A DNA stretch of 64,000 nt from Branchipolynoe longqiensis (GCA_030323885.1 CM059187.1:136193239-136257238), one strand, 5' to 3'; numbered from the stretch's first letter, positions 30,688 through 41,975 are shown. Numbers and translations are program-made. Notes: generated by a model not told the origin, from the sequence alone.

Positions 30688-31433
30688 AATTGCATAGACC
30701 CATGGCTTTGAGTTTCTGCCATTTTCTGTGATAAATACACTAGGTTGATCGTTTTAATATACCTTGGTTTAGCTTGAAGTACATTTTAAATCAGAGTGGT
30801 TAGAGTGTCTGACTTTTTTCTAGGTCAGATTCCTAATCTGAAGGTTGGTGGTTCGATACCCTGTGGCCGCGCCTCTGCCACTTTGAATTTCCACCGCTGT
30901 GTATAACTTAAAGCGTCATCAAAGGCCAGTTGCTCTCATACCATGTCTATGTGGGGTGGGAGGTTAAAAATCCATTGGGTCGGTAAAAGTGTAGGCTCGG
31001 GCTTTCTATTGACAAAGTGTCTAATGGTGAAAACAAGTCTATTCAGATTTATCCATGATAGGCAGTATAAATCTTCAAGAAAAAAACCTAAAATCCTTTG
31101 CGAGATAGTTGAAGTGTAAACATGCTAAATTAATTTCGGAAAGCATGCCAAAACTTTCACCATAGGCTTCTGCAGTAACAGGTTCTATTCATTTGCCTCA
31201 ATACTCCCTTCTGTGTGATGACAAACGCTTAAATGTAGACCAGTATCTAAAGTTAGATATGTAGATTCAAATTTAGATAACTGAGGGGTTTGGGAGGGCT
31301 TGGGGTGTAAATATGTTGATTCCTCTGAATAAGTCTTTTGTCAGTGCCAAAGCACTGGTCTTCCACCCATTTTTCAATTCAGGATTATTGGTTTGAAAAA
31401 GTTGCTGTTTTCATCGGACTATGCAGCTTTAAG
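30688..31433. mobile_element. MITE-B split by SINE-2
   Basis: The left part is 30688-30797 (ttgcatagacccatggcttt). The right part is about 31093-31433 (gagatagttgaagtgtaaac ... atcggactatgcagctttaa). The insertion is SINE-2. Confidence 0.75.
30798..31090 (+). mobile_element. SINE-2, tRNA-derived
   Basis: It begins agagtggttagagtgtctga (box A-like), has tggttcgataccctg (box B) about 50 bp later, and then an unrelated body. It ends in caagaaaaaaacctaaaatc. The spacing fits an internal RNA polymerase III promoter. A 3' fragment of the same family is on the minus strand at 36653-36718. Confidence 0.75.
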
Positions 31434-31533
31434 TGCACGTATGGGTATAGGTGTGCGTGATGGTCTGTAGTGGGGCACAAACTTCACAAACAGAATTAAC
31501 AATGAAGATCAGCCTTCCTCCCACAATGCCTAA

Positions 31534-32085
31534 TGCGCCTGTCACATTACGATGCTTCTCGCCAGTGCGTCGCCAACGCGCAAAATCACTTTTAATCATT
31601 GAGATACGTCAAACTTTTCGGCGTCAGTGACAAGTATCAATTTTGTGGCCGATGTTGTGAGAAAAAAAAAAAGTTTGGCCCGCCGTCCTGATATGACCGT
31701 AGATGTGTGTAGGATGTAAAACAACAACAACCAAACAAAGCAACAGTTTGGCGCAACGCGTGGGAACGACCCTCATGTGCACGCGGCATGTGCATAACGT
31801 TCGCATAACGTTATTCCAGTGCGTTTAACCTAACTCGATACGCCCCTAATATCGCCATAATGTTAGCACCCGTGCGTTGTCGCACGCCGAAAGTCTTGTC
31901 AAGCACAAAACTTTGCCGATTCCCTGGCGCACGCTGCCGACCGTCGCCGACCATCGCCATCCATCAACGAATACCAATGTGCGCCTAATGCGCGCATAAC
32001 GCTTCCTGACGTATTCCGACGTTCCGCCAAAAAATCGCATACGTCGACGCGCGTTGGCGAGAAGCGTCATAATGTGACAGCACCA
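31534..32085. mobile_element. Foldback MITE F9 with SINE-1 debris
   Basis: The termini tgcgcctgtcacattacgat and the complement of gtcataatgtgacagcacca are present, with taa/tta outside. The hairpin region aaagtcttgtcaagcacaaaactttg is at 31890-31915 (one arm mutated). Within the left half lie SINE-1 scraps: tgacaagtatcaattttgtg at 31627-31646, and the 3' end cgtcctgatatgaccgtaga plus tail at 31684-31737. Confidence 0.75.
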
Positions 32086-32489
32086 TTAGTTTTCACACTG
32101 AAAAAAAAATGTGTGCTTATTTGGGACCCCCTATAGCCGATGTTTACTTTTCGTTAAACAAACAAAGCTGACTTGGAAGGGGGAGGGGGATAAGATGCAA
32201 TATATGCATAAATAATTTGACGATAGATGTCAACATCTTATTAGTGACGTGCGTCAGTTGACCTTTCCATCGAGGTTATTATATTAACGCTGCGCGCACA
32301 CATACTGCGCGAGTCGACACGGCGCATGCGCAAATGCTTTTAACGAATGGCAATATTGTCCTGCGTGCCTTAAGTGAGTTTAATGAAGAGGAATTACCAA
32401 TTTGAATGTACTTGATGAAATCTGTTATGGAGAGCTGCAGAGGGAACCGATCAGAGAGTGAAATGGGGGGTTAGAGGGTGGGAGGAGAG
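32086..32489. other. Unassigned stretch
   Basis: No repeat family or coding frame recognised. It includes a CpG-rich part near 32290-32330 (ctgcgcgcacacatactgcg). Confidence 0.3.
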
Positions 32490-32838
32490 GATTGGTTGGT
32501 TGGTTTGTTGTTGGAGTCTTACATCCTGGCAACCTTTAAGGTCATATCAGGATGGGTATTAATTTGTGACAGTGCGCACTCATGGTGACTTTATAGTGCT
32601 GCCCCACTGGGAAATCAGGCTACTGGCAATATGACCCTAATATCGCACTCAGTCACATTATAATTACAGTGAGCTAACCAGTCCTTGCACTATCCTATTA
32701 AATTAATGCTGAGCACCAAACTAGGAAGCGACAAGTATCAATGCTATAAGTCATTGGTTTGACTCGACTGGGAACCGAACTCTCGATCTTCCGCACGCGA
32801 GCCCCGTACTCTACCCATTGCCCCACCTTGCCCAGTAT
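32490..32838 (-). mobile_element. SINE-1 copy, head A-like
   Basis: Body and 3' end are intact (gtcctgatatgac type; tail at 32490-32510). The head is diverged (aaggtggggcaatgggtaga on the minus strand) but keeps gagttcggttcccag as box B. Confidence 0.8.
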
Positions 32839-32991
32839 GGATGAGAAGAATAAGAGGGAGTGCAGAGAGGGGCTTGGGTGGGTAGGGAAGAGAGATAGTC
32901 TGAAGGAAAATAAAAGAGAAGGCAGAGGAGCGAAACATGTGAACTGTGAAGGAAAGTAGAAGAGATAAGGAGGAGAAAGATAAGGAGAGAT

Positions 32992-34358
32992 TAAAGTTGC
33001 ATAGTCCAATGGTTTTGAGTTTCTGTCATTTTTCTGAGATAAATATATTACTAGATCGATCACTAGTATCTACTTTACATTAGTTTAAAGTTACTTTTAT
33101 TTTAAATGGGCACGGTGCTCCCCTACAAATACCTAGGCCTTGAGTTGGACAGCCAACTAAACTACAAGCTATGTGTAAATAAAATTATACAAAAAGTAAA
33201 CCACAAACTGTGGCTAATTGCAAAGCTAAGAGACTACATGACACAAGAAATGTCGATACAAATCTTCAAGGGCATGGTGCTCCCCTATTTTGACAGTGGA
33301 GATGTAAACTACATTGGTGCGAGAAAAGAACTACTAAAAAAACTGCAAACACTGCAGAACAGAGCCGTAAAAATCTGTCTAAGAGTAGACAAGCTGCACC
33401 CCACCTATGACATACACAAAAGAACCAAAGTGAAATAAGTAGAAAATAGGAGAATAATTCATTTGAAAACATTAGCATATAGCTATAGTCAAAACATTAA
33501 ACTTCTAACAAAACCACAAAGGGCTACTAGAGCAAATAATGCGCCACTACTAAAGCAGACCAGAAGCCAAATAAAAGCTCATGAGAGAAGCATGCTGGAA
33601 ATAGCTGCCAATGTGTGGAATGCCCAAACGGTAAAGGAATGACAAATTCCTGTCCTAAAAACTTACAAAAAATATCTGTGCAAAATAAGGCTAGGAAACC
33701 CCCACTAAGCTGCACTGCAAAGGGGCATGTGATATGTCACGGCCCACCAGCGGGATGCCCAATGGAAGGTAACCATGCCAAAAGTAGCCAGATAACACAC
33801 CACCACACAGCTATGTACAAGCCTATGATATGTAAATAGGAGTAGGCTAGTCTAGTAATAAGAGTAGAAAGAATAAATACATATATGGCAAGAAAATCCA
33901 AAAAAAACTAACATAGGCTATTAACCATTCCAACCAATTATCTATCTGCTACTGAAATGCAGGGAATCAAATACCTTATCAGCAGCCACTGTGTGGTTAG
34001 ATAACACCAACACTACAACTGGCCAGTATTGAAAACAAGCCTGGGTACCCGGGCTTATATGCTATGGACAGTATAAATACAGCCTCAATACAAAAATGAA
34101 AATTTTAAAAATGGTAAACTTTTGAGATATTTGAAGTGCAAACATTGAAAATTAGGTTTGGCAAGCCTGCCAAAACTCTGACACCATAGACCTCTACAGT
34201 AACATATTCTATTAAATTGACTCAGTAATTATTCCCTTCCATGCAGAAACAAATGTTCAATAAGTGCATCAGTATCTAAGTTAGATATGTAAAAATCGAA
34301 TCTAGATAATTGTTTTTGTTTTGAAAATTTCATATTTCATCGGACTATGCAGCTTTAA
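32992..34358. mobile_element. MITE-B split by a LINE insertion
   Basis: The left part is 32992-33106 (ttaaagttgcatagtccaat ... acttttattttaaatgg). The right part is about 34113-34358 (aaacttttgagatatttgaa ... atcggactatgcagctttaa). Between them lies a 1-kb LINE 3' end. Confidence 0.8.
33107..34108 (+). pseudogene. LINE 3' end (type 3)
   Basis: The open frame 33106-33438 gives LPYKYLGLELDSQLNYKLCV, then LWLIAKLRDYMTQEMSIQIF and PYFDSGDVNYIGARKELLKK with LQTLQNRAVKICLR. This is the typical region after the RT palm in jockey/CR1-group LINEs. The frame continues past a stop with RANNAPLLKQTRSQ and MLEIAANVWNA. The 3' untranslated tail ends near cctcaatacaaaaatg. It is 5'-truncated and inserted in a MITE-B. 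Dead copy. Confidence 0.8.
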
Positions 34359-35460
34359 AGAAAGTCTGATAAAGACGGCAAAGAAAGTGGGAGAGGGGGA
34401 GGGAGAGTAGCAAGAAGAAGAGAGCGATATGGAGAGGGCGATATTTAGAGAGAGAAAGCGAGATAAAGCTAAGGAAATCAATCTAGAAGGGAAAGGCGAG
34501 AGAACTAGAAAACGAGAGAGGGAGAGGGGGAGAGATGGAGAGAGGGAGAGGGGGAGAGAGGGAAAGAGGGAGAGAGGGAGAGAGGGAGAGAGGGAGAAAT
34601 GGAGAGGGAGAGAGGGAGAGTGGAAGAGAGGGAGACAGGGAGAGAGGGAGAGAGAGAGGGAGAGATAGAGAGAGGGAGAGAGGGAGAGAGGGGGAGAGGA
34701 GAGAGGGAGAGCGGGAGAGAGGGAGAGAGGGCGAGAGGGAGAGAGGGAGAGAGGGAGAGCGGGAGAGAGGGAGAGAGGGAGAGAGGGAGAGAGGGAGAGA
34801 TAGAGAGAGAGGGAGAGGAGAGAGGGAGAGTGGGAGAGAGGGAGAGGGCGAGAGAGCGAGAGGGCGAGAGGGAGAGAGCGGGAGAGAGGGAGAGAGGGAG
34901 AGAGGGAGAGAGGGCGAGATAGAAAAGGGGGAGCGGGAGAGAGGGAGAGAGGGAGAGATAGAGAGATAGAGAGATAGAGATAGGTAGAGGGGAGAGAGGG
35001 AGAGAGGGAGAGAAGGAAAGAGGGGGGAGAGATAGAGAGATAGAGAGAGGGAGAGAGGGACAGAGGGACAGAGGGAGTTAGGGAGAGAGGGAGAGAGGGA
35101 GAGATAGAGAGAGGGAGAGAGGGGGAGAGGGAGAGAGGGAGAGAAGGAGAGAGGGAGACAGGGAGACAGGGAGAGAGGGAGACAGGGAGGGAGAGATAGA
35201 GAGAGGGAGAGAGGGACAGAGGGACAGAGGGACAGAGGGACAGAGGGACAGAGGGACAGAGGGACAGAGGGAGAGAGGGACGGGGGGAGTCAGGGAGAGG
35301 GGGAGAGAGGGAGAGATAGAGAGAGGGAGAGAGGGGGCGAGGGAGAGAGGGAGAGAATGAGAGAGGGAGAGAGGGAGAGAGGGAGAGGGAGAGAGGGAGA
35401 GAGGGAGAGAAGGAGAGAGGGAGAGAGGGAGAGAGGGAGAGAGGGAGAGATAGAGAAAGG
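34359..35460. repeat. Purine satellite (GGGAGAGA)n
   Basis: More than 1 kb of ggagagagggagag with occasional atagagaga and gggacaga blocks. Nearly all purine on the plus strand. The first 180 bp (aaagaaagtctgataaagac ... aatcaatctagaagggaa) are non-repetitive and recur at 39205-39345. Arg/Glu/Gly ORFs are artefacts. Confidence 0.9.
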
Positions 35461-35788
35461 ACCAGTTAGTTAATGTTAAGCGCTTAATGCCGTGTAGCCA
35501 GCAAAGGCCATAATCATAGCAAGAAGTGTTCAACTCATACTCTGTCATATTATTATCAGGCCATGGCTTTTACACATAATGCCTCACCATCACTGAATCA
35601 GCTATGCTTTAAGAGACATCTTTGAAGTTAAAAGCCCACAATAAAAGAATTGCAGCTAGGAAAGGTGAAATGCTAGATACAAGTCGAAAATATCATTATT
35701 TCTGATTTGTTGAAAATTGTTTTTATGAGCTATATGAGGTGGCATAGTCTTGTCACCCTCAAGAAGAAAAGTAAAGCTTGCTATATTT
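35461..35788. other. Unassigned stretch
   Basis: Nothing recognisable on either strand. Confidence 0.3.
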
Positions 35789-36040
35789 AATGACGCCTCT
35801 AGAGCACCTTGATTTTTATCATCTGCTATTGGATGTCAAACATATGGTCATTCTGACATATTTCTTTGGAGGAAACCTGCTGCCGCCACATAGGCTATTC
35901 TTTCCGATAAGCAGCAAGAGGTCTTTAAGATTCATTTCCCACAGACAGGACAGCAAACACCACAGCCTTTGGTGAACCAGTTGGAATGGAAAATAGCCCA
36001 AAATTCAAATGGGTCCAGTGAGCAGGATCGATCGGATGAC
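35789..36040 (-). mobile_element. SINE-4 copy (mollusc-type SINE)
   Basis: The inverse of the copy at 14325-14600: catttgaattttgggctatt, ttccattccaactggttcac, gctgtcctgtctgtgggaaa, gcggcagcaggtttcctcca on the minus strand. Confidence 0.75.
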
Positions 36041-36242
36041 CAACACCTTAACAGATGGACACTTTACCACCAACACCACCACCCTCAAGAAGAGCACATA
36101 GATAGAATGAGACACAGATACAGGCATAGAAAGAGCATTGTGAGGTAACCCTGAACCAGTGTGCTTATATGAAAAGTAAACAGGAATCATCAATAACTGG
36201 TATATATAGAGTTTAGCATTGTTTCTGCTGAAATATACCTTG

Positions 36243-36594
36243 CTTAAAGTTGCATAGTCCGATGAAACATCAAATCTTCAACAACAACAAAAAAACCTCA
36301 TCTAGATTTAATTCTACATATCTAACTTAGATACTGGTGCACTTATTAAGCATTTATTGCCACACTGAAGGGAATACTGAGGCAATTTAATAGAACCCAT
36401 TACTGCAGAAGGCTATGGTATCAGAGTTTTAGTATGCTTGCCAAAATTAGGTTTGCATGGTTGCACTTCAGAAGTTAGCCACTTAAAATAAAAGTTACTT
36501 CAAGCTAAAGTAAGGTACATTATAACGATCAATCTAATGTAGTTATCTCAGAAAATATCAGAAACTCAAAACCATCGGAGTATGCAACTTTAAT
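36243..36594. mobile_element. MITE-B, full copy
   Basis: Termini ttaaagttgcatagtccgat and atcggagtatgcaactttaa. Uninterrupted, 352 bp, and useful as family reference. Confidence 0.85.
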
Positions 36595-36652
36595 CAGCGA
36601 ATGTAATACAAATATAGGTTATAACGCATTATACGAGGATAAATGCAAGGTG

Positions 36653-36715
36653 ATCTTCTTTTTTTTCCTTCATGATTTATACTGCCTATCATGGATAAGT
36701 CTGAATAGACTTGTT

Positions 36716-36768
<53 letters not shown>

Positions 36769-36770
36769 TT
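36653..36770 (-). repeat. SINE-2 3' fragment followed by (TA)n
   Basis: 36653-36718 matches the 3' end of SINE-2 (aagtctattcagacttatcc on the minus strand). 36719-36766 is a pure TA dinucleotide run. Confidence 0.7.
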
Positions 36771-37560
36771 CCTTGGCGCATTCGTGGAGTCCCCTCCCCC
36801 CCCCCTCTCATCCCCCAGTTGTCGGGGTAATTGATGGGCGCCGCCCCCCCCCCCCTTGCGCCACACACATCAACGAATATTACATAATTGCTTATACAAC
36901 ACATACATAACCACATCATTCCAATTCCCTCCGCGCTCCCGAGGCACCAATCAGATTCACACCTACACGCACACATGCACGCACACACGCACGCACGCGC
37001 AAACCACCTTGCTGACGGGTCGGTCAGGGTGTAATTAGCTATCTGAAAGGAGGAGGGTGAGGACTGTGTGTGGGTGGGGGGGGGGGGCGGGGGAGGTGGG
37101 ATGTGTGGTCCTACTCACCTCAAAGCTCTTACTGGGGCGTAAAACTACACCAACCACCCAGCCAGCCTCCCCCTGCCCTCTCAGAGGACTGTGGTTGGGC
37201 TTTTAGGCTGCCTTTTTCCTTTCTCCCCTGCCCCCCCCCCCCCGCCCCCCATTTCTCCACTACCTATTGGAAGCCAACTACCGACCACATAGGACCGCTT
37301 TCAGCGGTGCCCATACATTGCTGTAGATTTGCAGCCTTTAGCGCACCAATGCGACTGAAAACTCCCCCAAAACACCTCAAAGCCATCGTTAGAAGTGGAA
37401 GTGTAACGCTCCCTCCACACCCCCTTCCCCCACCACCACCACACCCACCACCACCACCACCCCTGTGAGCCTACTGGAGGTCAGTCCATGTCGACAGTGT
37501 CCCGCCCCGCCGCCGGGGGCGGGACGGGCGGGGGACGGGGCGGGGCAGGGGTGCGGGGGG
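36771..37560. repeat. Low-complexity C/G-rich interval
   Basis: C runs at 36795-36805, 36844-36854 and 37229-37244, a G run near 37076-37087, CACGCA repeats at 36960-37000, CCACCA repeats at 37430-37462, and GGGGCGGGG at 37500-37560. No credible gene. Confidence 0.6.
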
Positions 37561-37835
37561 AGTAATTAACACGGCAACGCAGTGAACACGGCTTGGCGTG
37601 TTGCACACTGCACCCTAGTGGCAGCCGTGAGCACTTAAACTGCAAGGAGCTGCTCACAAATCACAGCGAGCAACTCACTCTCTAGGTTCACCTCGCGTCG
37701 AATCTAATGGCCCCGGGACTTGGCATTCATTTCGTGTCGTTCTTGTGACTCATGGGTTCGGTCGAGTGTACAATTTATTATTTCTTACCCGACATATATA
37801 CATATATTTACGAGGTCATCTATTGTAATCACCAG

Positions 37836-38172
37836 ACAGGATGGCTGAATGAGTTGAGCGTCCGTCTCCCGTTTTGGTAGATCGTGGCATTCGAACCCAC
37901 GGTTCGGACTCTTGTCGACTCAAACCAATGAGTTAAAAATTGATACTTGTCGCTTCCTTGCCACGCGCCCGGCATTATTAGAATAGGACATGGACTGGTT
38001 AGCTCAGTGTCAGTATAATGTGACTGAGTGGGTATCAGGTCATGGTGCTGGTGGCCTAATCTCCTAGTGGGGCAGCACTATAAAGTCGCCACGAGTGCAC
38101 ACTGTCACAAGTCGGGACTCGTCCTGATATGATCTCAGATGTTGCCAAGATGTAAAACTCCAACAACCAACA
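37836..38172 (+). mobile_element. SINE-1 copy, tRNA head B
   Basis: Begins caggatggctgaatgagttg, box B cattcgaacccac, then the full body, ending in actccaacaaccaaca. 37561-37835 is unassigned. Confidence 0.85.
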
Positions 38173-38448
38173 TTATCATCATTACTATTAAAATATAATC
38201 ATTCGTCCTTATACCAGCATGGTCGGGTACATAACAGCGACAACTTGCTACTTCACTGGGGTTATTATTGATTGGCCTGTTTTGCCTCTACAGCGTTACA
38301 AGTCCAGTCGGCTGGGTTTTCTGTTTAATGTCTGCACTTGCAACTTGAAGGTACCGACCGGCTCTTGTAATAACAAGATGTGGTCTCTTAAAAATAATAG
38401 GGCGGCGTATGTCTGTAAGTCAATGTCCAATGTTGACGATGGATTTAA

Positions 38449-39214
38449 AGTTGCAGAGTCCGATGATTTTGAGTTTCTGTCATTTTTCTGAGATAGATAT
38501 TGTCATGGGGGTGATCCGGATCCTTGCCTGAGAGGTCAGTGCAGACCAGTACAATATCTTAAACTGGTTGTTATAATCTACCTTACTTTATTTTGAAGCA
38601 ACTTTTATTTTAAATCACTAACCTTTGAGATATTTGAAGTATGAACGTGTCAATTTAGTTTTGGCAAGCACACCAAAACTCTGACACCATAGGTTTCAGC
38701 AGTAACAGGTTCTATTAAATTGAATCAGTATCCCCTTCAATGTGGCACTAACTGCTTAATAAGTTCATCAGAATCTAAGTTAGATATGTAGAATAATATC
38801 TACAAATTTGTTTTGGTTTTGAAAGTAGTTAAGCATGGCTTAGCATACAAAATAAAAGAAGTTTCTGTGCCCGACCTCTGCCTCCATGACTGACTGACTG
38901 ATTGGGGAGCTTGAGATCTCTCACGGGGTGACTGCTGGTTGCAAAGGTCTGCAACATTGGGATAGACACTGCTGACAGAGTCCTATGTAGGTAGTGATTG
39001 TCCTGTTCTTTCTGTTTCTCATGCACGCAGGCTCTCGGGAGCGGAAGGGGGAGCAGTGCCGGGGCTGTAAGCTTTCTCTCCCTCTCTTATAACTGAGAAG
39101 AAAACGGTGTCCCCCCCCCCCCCCTTTTCACAGTACGATATATACATATATATATATCTATATATATCTATATAAAATGTCATATTTCATCGGACTATGC
39201 AGCTTTAAAGAAAG
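38449..39214. mobile_element. MITE-B with two interruptions
   Basis: It starts ttaaagttgcagagtccgat at 38449. A short insert of SINE-3-like sequence lies at about 38500-38560 (gagaggtcagtgcagacc). The family resumes with ggttgttataatctacctta. A second interruption occupies about 38826-39170, and the right terminus catcggactatgcagcttta follows at 39188-39208. Confidence 0.65.
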
Positions 39215-39595
39215 TCTGATAAAGATGGCAAAGAAAGTGGGAGAGGGGAGGGAGAGTAGAAAGAAGAAGAGAGAGACAGGGAGAGGGCGATATTTAGAGA
39301 GAGAACGCGAGATAAAGCTAAGGAAATCAATCTAGAAGGGAACGAGAGAGGGAGAGAGGGAGAGAGGGAGAGACGGAGAGAGGGAGAGAGGGAGAAAGGG
39401 AGTGAGGGAGAGACGGAGAGAGAGAGAGGGAGAGAGGGAGCGAGGGAGAGAGGGAGAGAAGAGAGAGGGAGAGACGGAGAGAGGGAGAGAGGGAGAGAAG
39501 AGAGAGGGAGAGATGGAGAGACGGAGAGAGGGAGAGAAGAGAGATGGAGAGATGGAGAGAGGGAGAGAGGGAGAGAGGGAGAGAGGGAGAAATAT
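39205..39595. repeat. Second purine satellite (GGGAGAGA)n with shared leader
   Basis: The leader aaagaaagtctgataaagat and the following 140 bp match 34359-34500 closely, then gggagagagggagagacgga repeats follow. The MITE-B end, leader and satellite are present as a unit at both loci. Confidence 0.85.
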
Positions 39596-39627
39596 ATATA
39601 TATATCGTACTGTGTATATATATATGT

Positions 39628-39808
39628 GTTGTGGTGGGTGATGAAAATGGGAAATATTGCACCCAGAACAGGATTCAAACCCACACCTCTTGCCATTCCA
39701 GGACTAGCGTACTAACCATTACACTGCCTAGGTTCCCTGATGCAATCACCCTATTAACGCCAAACCTGTCAATATCGATCCTTTCCTGAGATGTCAGTGC
39801 AGAATACT
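39628..39808 (-). mobile_element. SINE-3, tRNA-like
   Basis: The minus strand carries attctgcactgacatctcag, then aggcagtgtaatggttagta (box A-like) and gtgggtttgaatcctgttct (box B), then caatatttcccattttcatc and a TATA run. The plus-strand copy at 59283-59460 has the same order. Confidence 0.65.
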
Positions 39809-40050
39809 ACGTATACAATAACCTAAGTCTAAGCCTGGGTGGCTGTGGTGAATGATGAGGGGTGTGTAGTATGTGTGTGTAGGAGGCGCAGTTGTTTTTG
39901 TTTTGATGCCTTGTTCACATAATCCGCGATCGAACACATATGTCTCGTCTGTATGTGTCAGCAAAACTAGGTTGCACCATTCCGCAGGTCAAACCGTACC
40001 ACGGGGGGAAGGGGAGGGGGAGGTATGGAGCGGGGCCGGAGCCGACGTGA

Positions 40051-40350
40051 GATTGGTTGGTTATTGAAGTTTTACGTCCTGGCAACATCTAAGTTAATAT
40101 CAGGACGGGTACCGACTTATGACAGTTCACACTCATGGCAACTTTATAGTGCTGCCCCACTGGGAAATCAGGTTGCCAGCACAATTACCCAATATCCGAC
40201 TCAGTCACATTATCCTGGCACTGAGCTAATCAGTCCTTGCCCTATCCTATTTAATGACGAGTGCCAGGGTAGGAAGCGACAACTATCAAGTATATGTCAT
40301 CGGTTTGACTCGACCGGGAACTGAACTCCCGATCTGCGCCCGGTAACGAC
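40051..40350 (-). mobile_element. SINE-1 copy, head truncated
   Basis: Body and 3' end complete. It ends at gagttcagttcccggtcgag and the beginning of the head is lost near 40345. Confidence 0.8.
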
Positions 40351-40819
40351 GGGGGGTTAGAGGGGGGGGGGGGGTATGGATTTGGGGTTGCGGGAAGACC
40401 GAGGGTGCTGAACAGGTGCAGGGGGCTGGTCGGCCAGCAGGGCAGGACTCGCTGAGTCACGGCCAAACCGGGCCGTTCACAGCCGGTGTGGCAGTTTCCG
40501 CCGTCCGCCAGTTTCCGCGGTACGCAATCGAGCTTCTGGGAGAATGCGTCAATCATCGAAACAGCATCCGCACTAACACTTATAATTTTAATATAATTTT
40601 TTTGGTAAAGATGTTTTCTATATGTGTCCTCAAGCGATTTGTTGTCCTAGGTGGTGTGGTTTTAGAGCATTTTTCCACTTTTTTTCCCGTATGAAGATGC
40701 CTCAATCAGCCCTTGACCAATGCATTTTGAGTGGATTGCGTGCCGTGGAAACTGGCGAACGGCAGAAACTGCTACACCGGGCTGCGGCGGCGGGCCCGGT
40801 ATTGTTGGAGCTGGAGTGG
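40351..40819. other. Unassigned with inverted ends
   Basis: ggtgtggcagtttccgccgt (40484) and its inverse acggcagaaactgctacacc (40759-40778) form an inverted pair around about 290 bp. tttccgcggtacgcaatcga and the inverse in ggattgcgtgccgtggaaac extend it. Probably another short TIR element at 40484-40778. Confidence 0.5.
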
Positions 40820-41545
40820 GGAGGGGTAGGATGGGGCTGGGTGGGGTACGATGGGGTGGGGTGGGTTGTGATGGTAGGGAGGGGATGGGTGGTGTTGGGG
40901 TGGGGAGTGGTGGGTTGGGGAGGGGAGGGGTGGGGCGGGGGGGTGGGAAGGGGTGGGGTGGGAGGGTAGGGTGTGGTGGGAGGGGTGGGAAGGGTGGGGT
41001 GTGGTGGGATGGGTCGGGTGGGGATGGGTGGGATGGGGTGGGTGGGGAGGATGGGGCGTGTGGTGGAGGGGTGGGAAGGGGTGGTGCGTGGTTGGGAGGG
41101 GTTTGATTGGGTGTGGGGATGGGGATGGGTGGGGTGGGGTGTGGCGGGGATGGGTCGGGTGGGGATGGGTGGGATTGGGGTGGGTGGGGAGGGTGGGGCG
41201 TGGGTGGGGAGGGTGGGAAGGGGTGCACGTGGTGGGGAGGGGTTGAGTGGGGTGGGGATGGGATGGGTGGGGTGGGGTGGGGTGGGGAGGGGTCGGGTGG
41301 GGATGGGTGGGATGGGGTGGGTGGGGAGGGTGGGGCGTGGTGGGGAGGGGAGGGAAGGGGTGGCACGTGGTGGGGAGGGGTTGAGTGGGGTGGGGATGGG
41401 ATGGGTGGGGTGGGGTGGGGTGGGGAGGGGTGGGATGGGGTGGGGTGGGGCGTGGTGGGGCGTGGTGGGGTTGGGTGGGATGGGTGTGGTGGGGAGGGTC
41501 GGGCGGGGTGGGGGACGGGGTGGGGAGGGGTGGGGGTACATGTCC
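40820..41545 (+). repeat. G-rich minisatellite (GGGGTGGGAT)n
   Basis: About 720 bp of ggggtggggtgggatgggtg units, with a higher-order unit near 120 bp (ggtcgggtggggatgggtgg recurs). Very many G4 tracts lie on one strand, so G-quadruplex formation is likely in single-stranded form. Gly/Trp/Val and Pro/His ORFs are artefacts. Confidence 0.9.
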
Positions 41546-41659
41546 GTGGGAGCAGCAGGGCTGAAGTGCATTGTGGGATGGAGAGGTGTGTGTATCAGGC
41601 AGGTGTGTGGGTGTGGTGGACGTGTGTATGTGCTGGGGACACGGGTAGTTTGCAACATA

Positions 41660-41975
41660 TTTGATTGTTTGTTTGTTGTGGTTTATATCCTGGCAACATA
41701 TAAGGTCATATTAGGATGGGTACCGACTTGTGACAGTGCGCATTCATCGCGACATTACAGTGCTGCCCCATTGGAATATCAGGCCGCTTGCACCATGACC
41801 TGCTTTCCCACTCAGTCAGATTATCCTGATAATGATCTAACCAGTCCTTGTCATATCCTAGTAATTCCAAGCGCCAGGGGTAGTGGCAAGTATCAATTTT
41901 ATAAGTCATTGGTTTGAGTGCTGGGTTTCAAAACTCCCGACCTTGTGCACGGGATGCCTGCGCTCTAACGATTTG
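41660..41975 (-). mobile_element. SINE-1 copy, diverged
   Basis: 3' border ttgtttgttgtggtttatatc, body gtgacagtgcgcattcatcg and ataatgatctaaccagtcct. The head is decayed near 41960. Confidence 0.75.

Noticed and set aside
30798..30872. Possible functional tRNA gene
   Set aside because: Box A and B are present, but arms do not pair as in a tRNA and a SINE body follows; called SINE-2 instead.
40662..41917. Pro/His and Gly/Trp ORFs of 185-318 codons
   Set aside because: Artefacts of the G-rich minisatellite on both strands.
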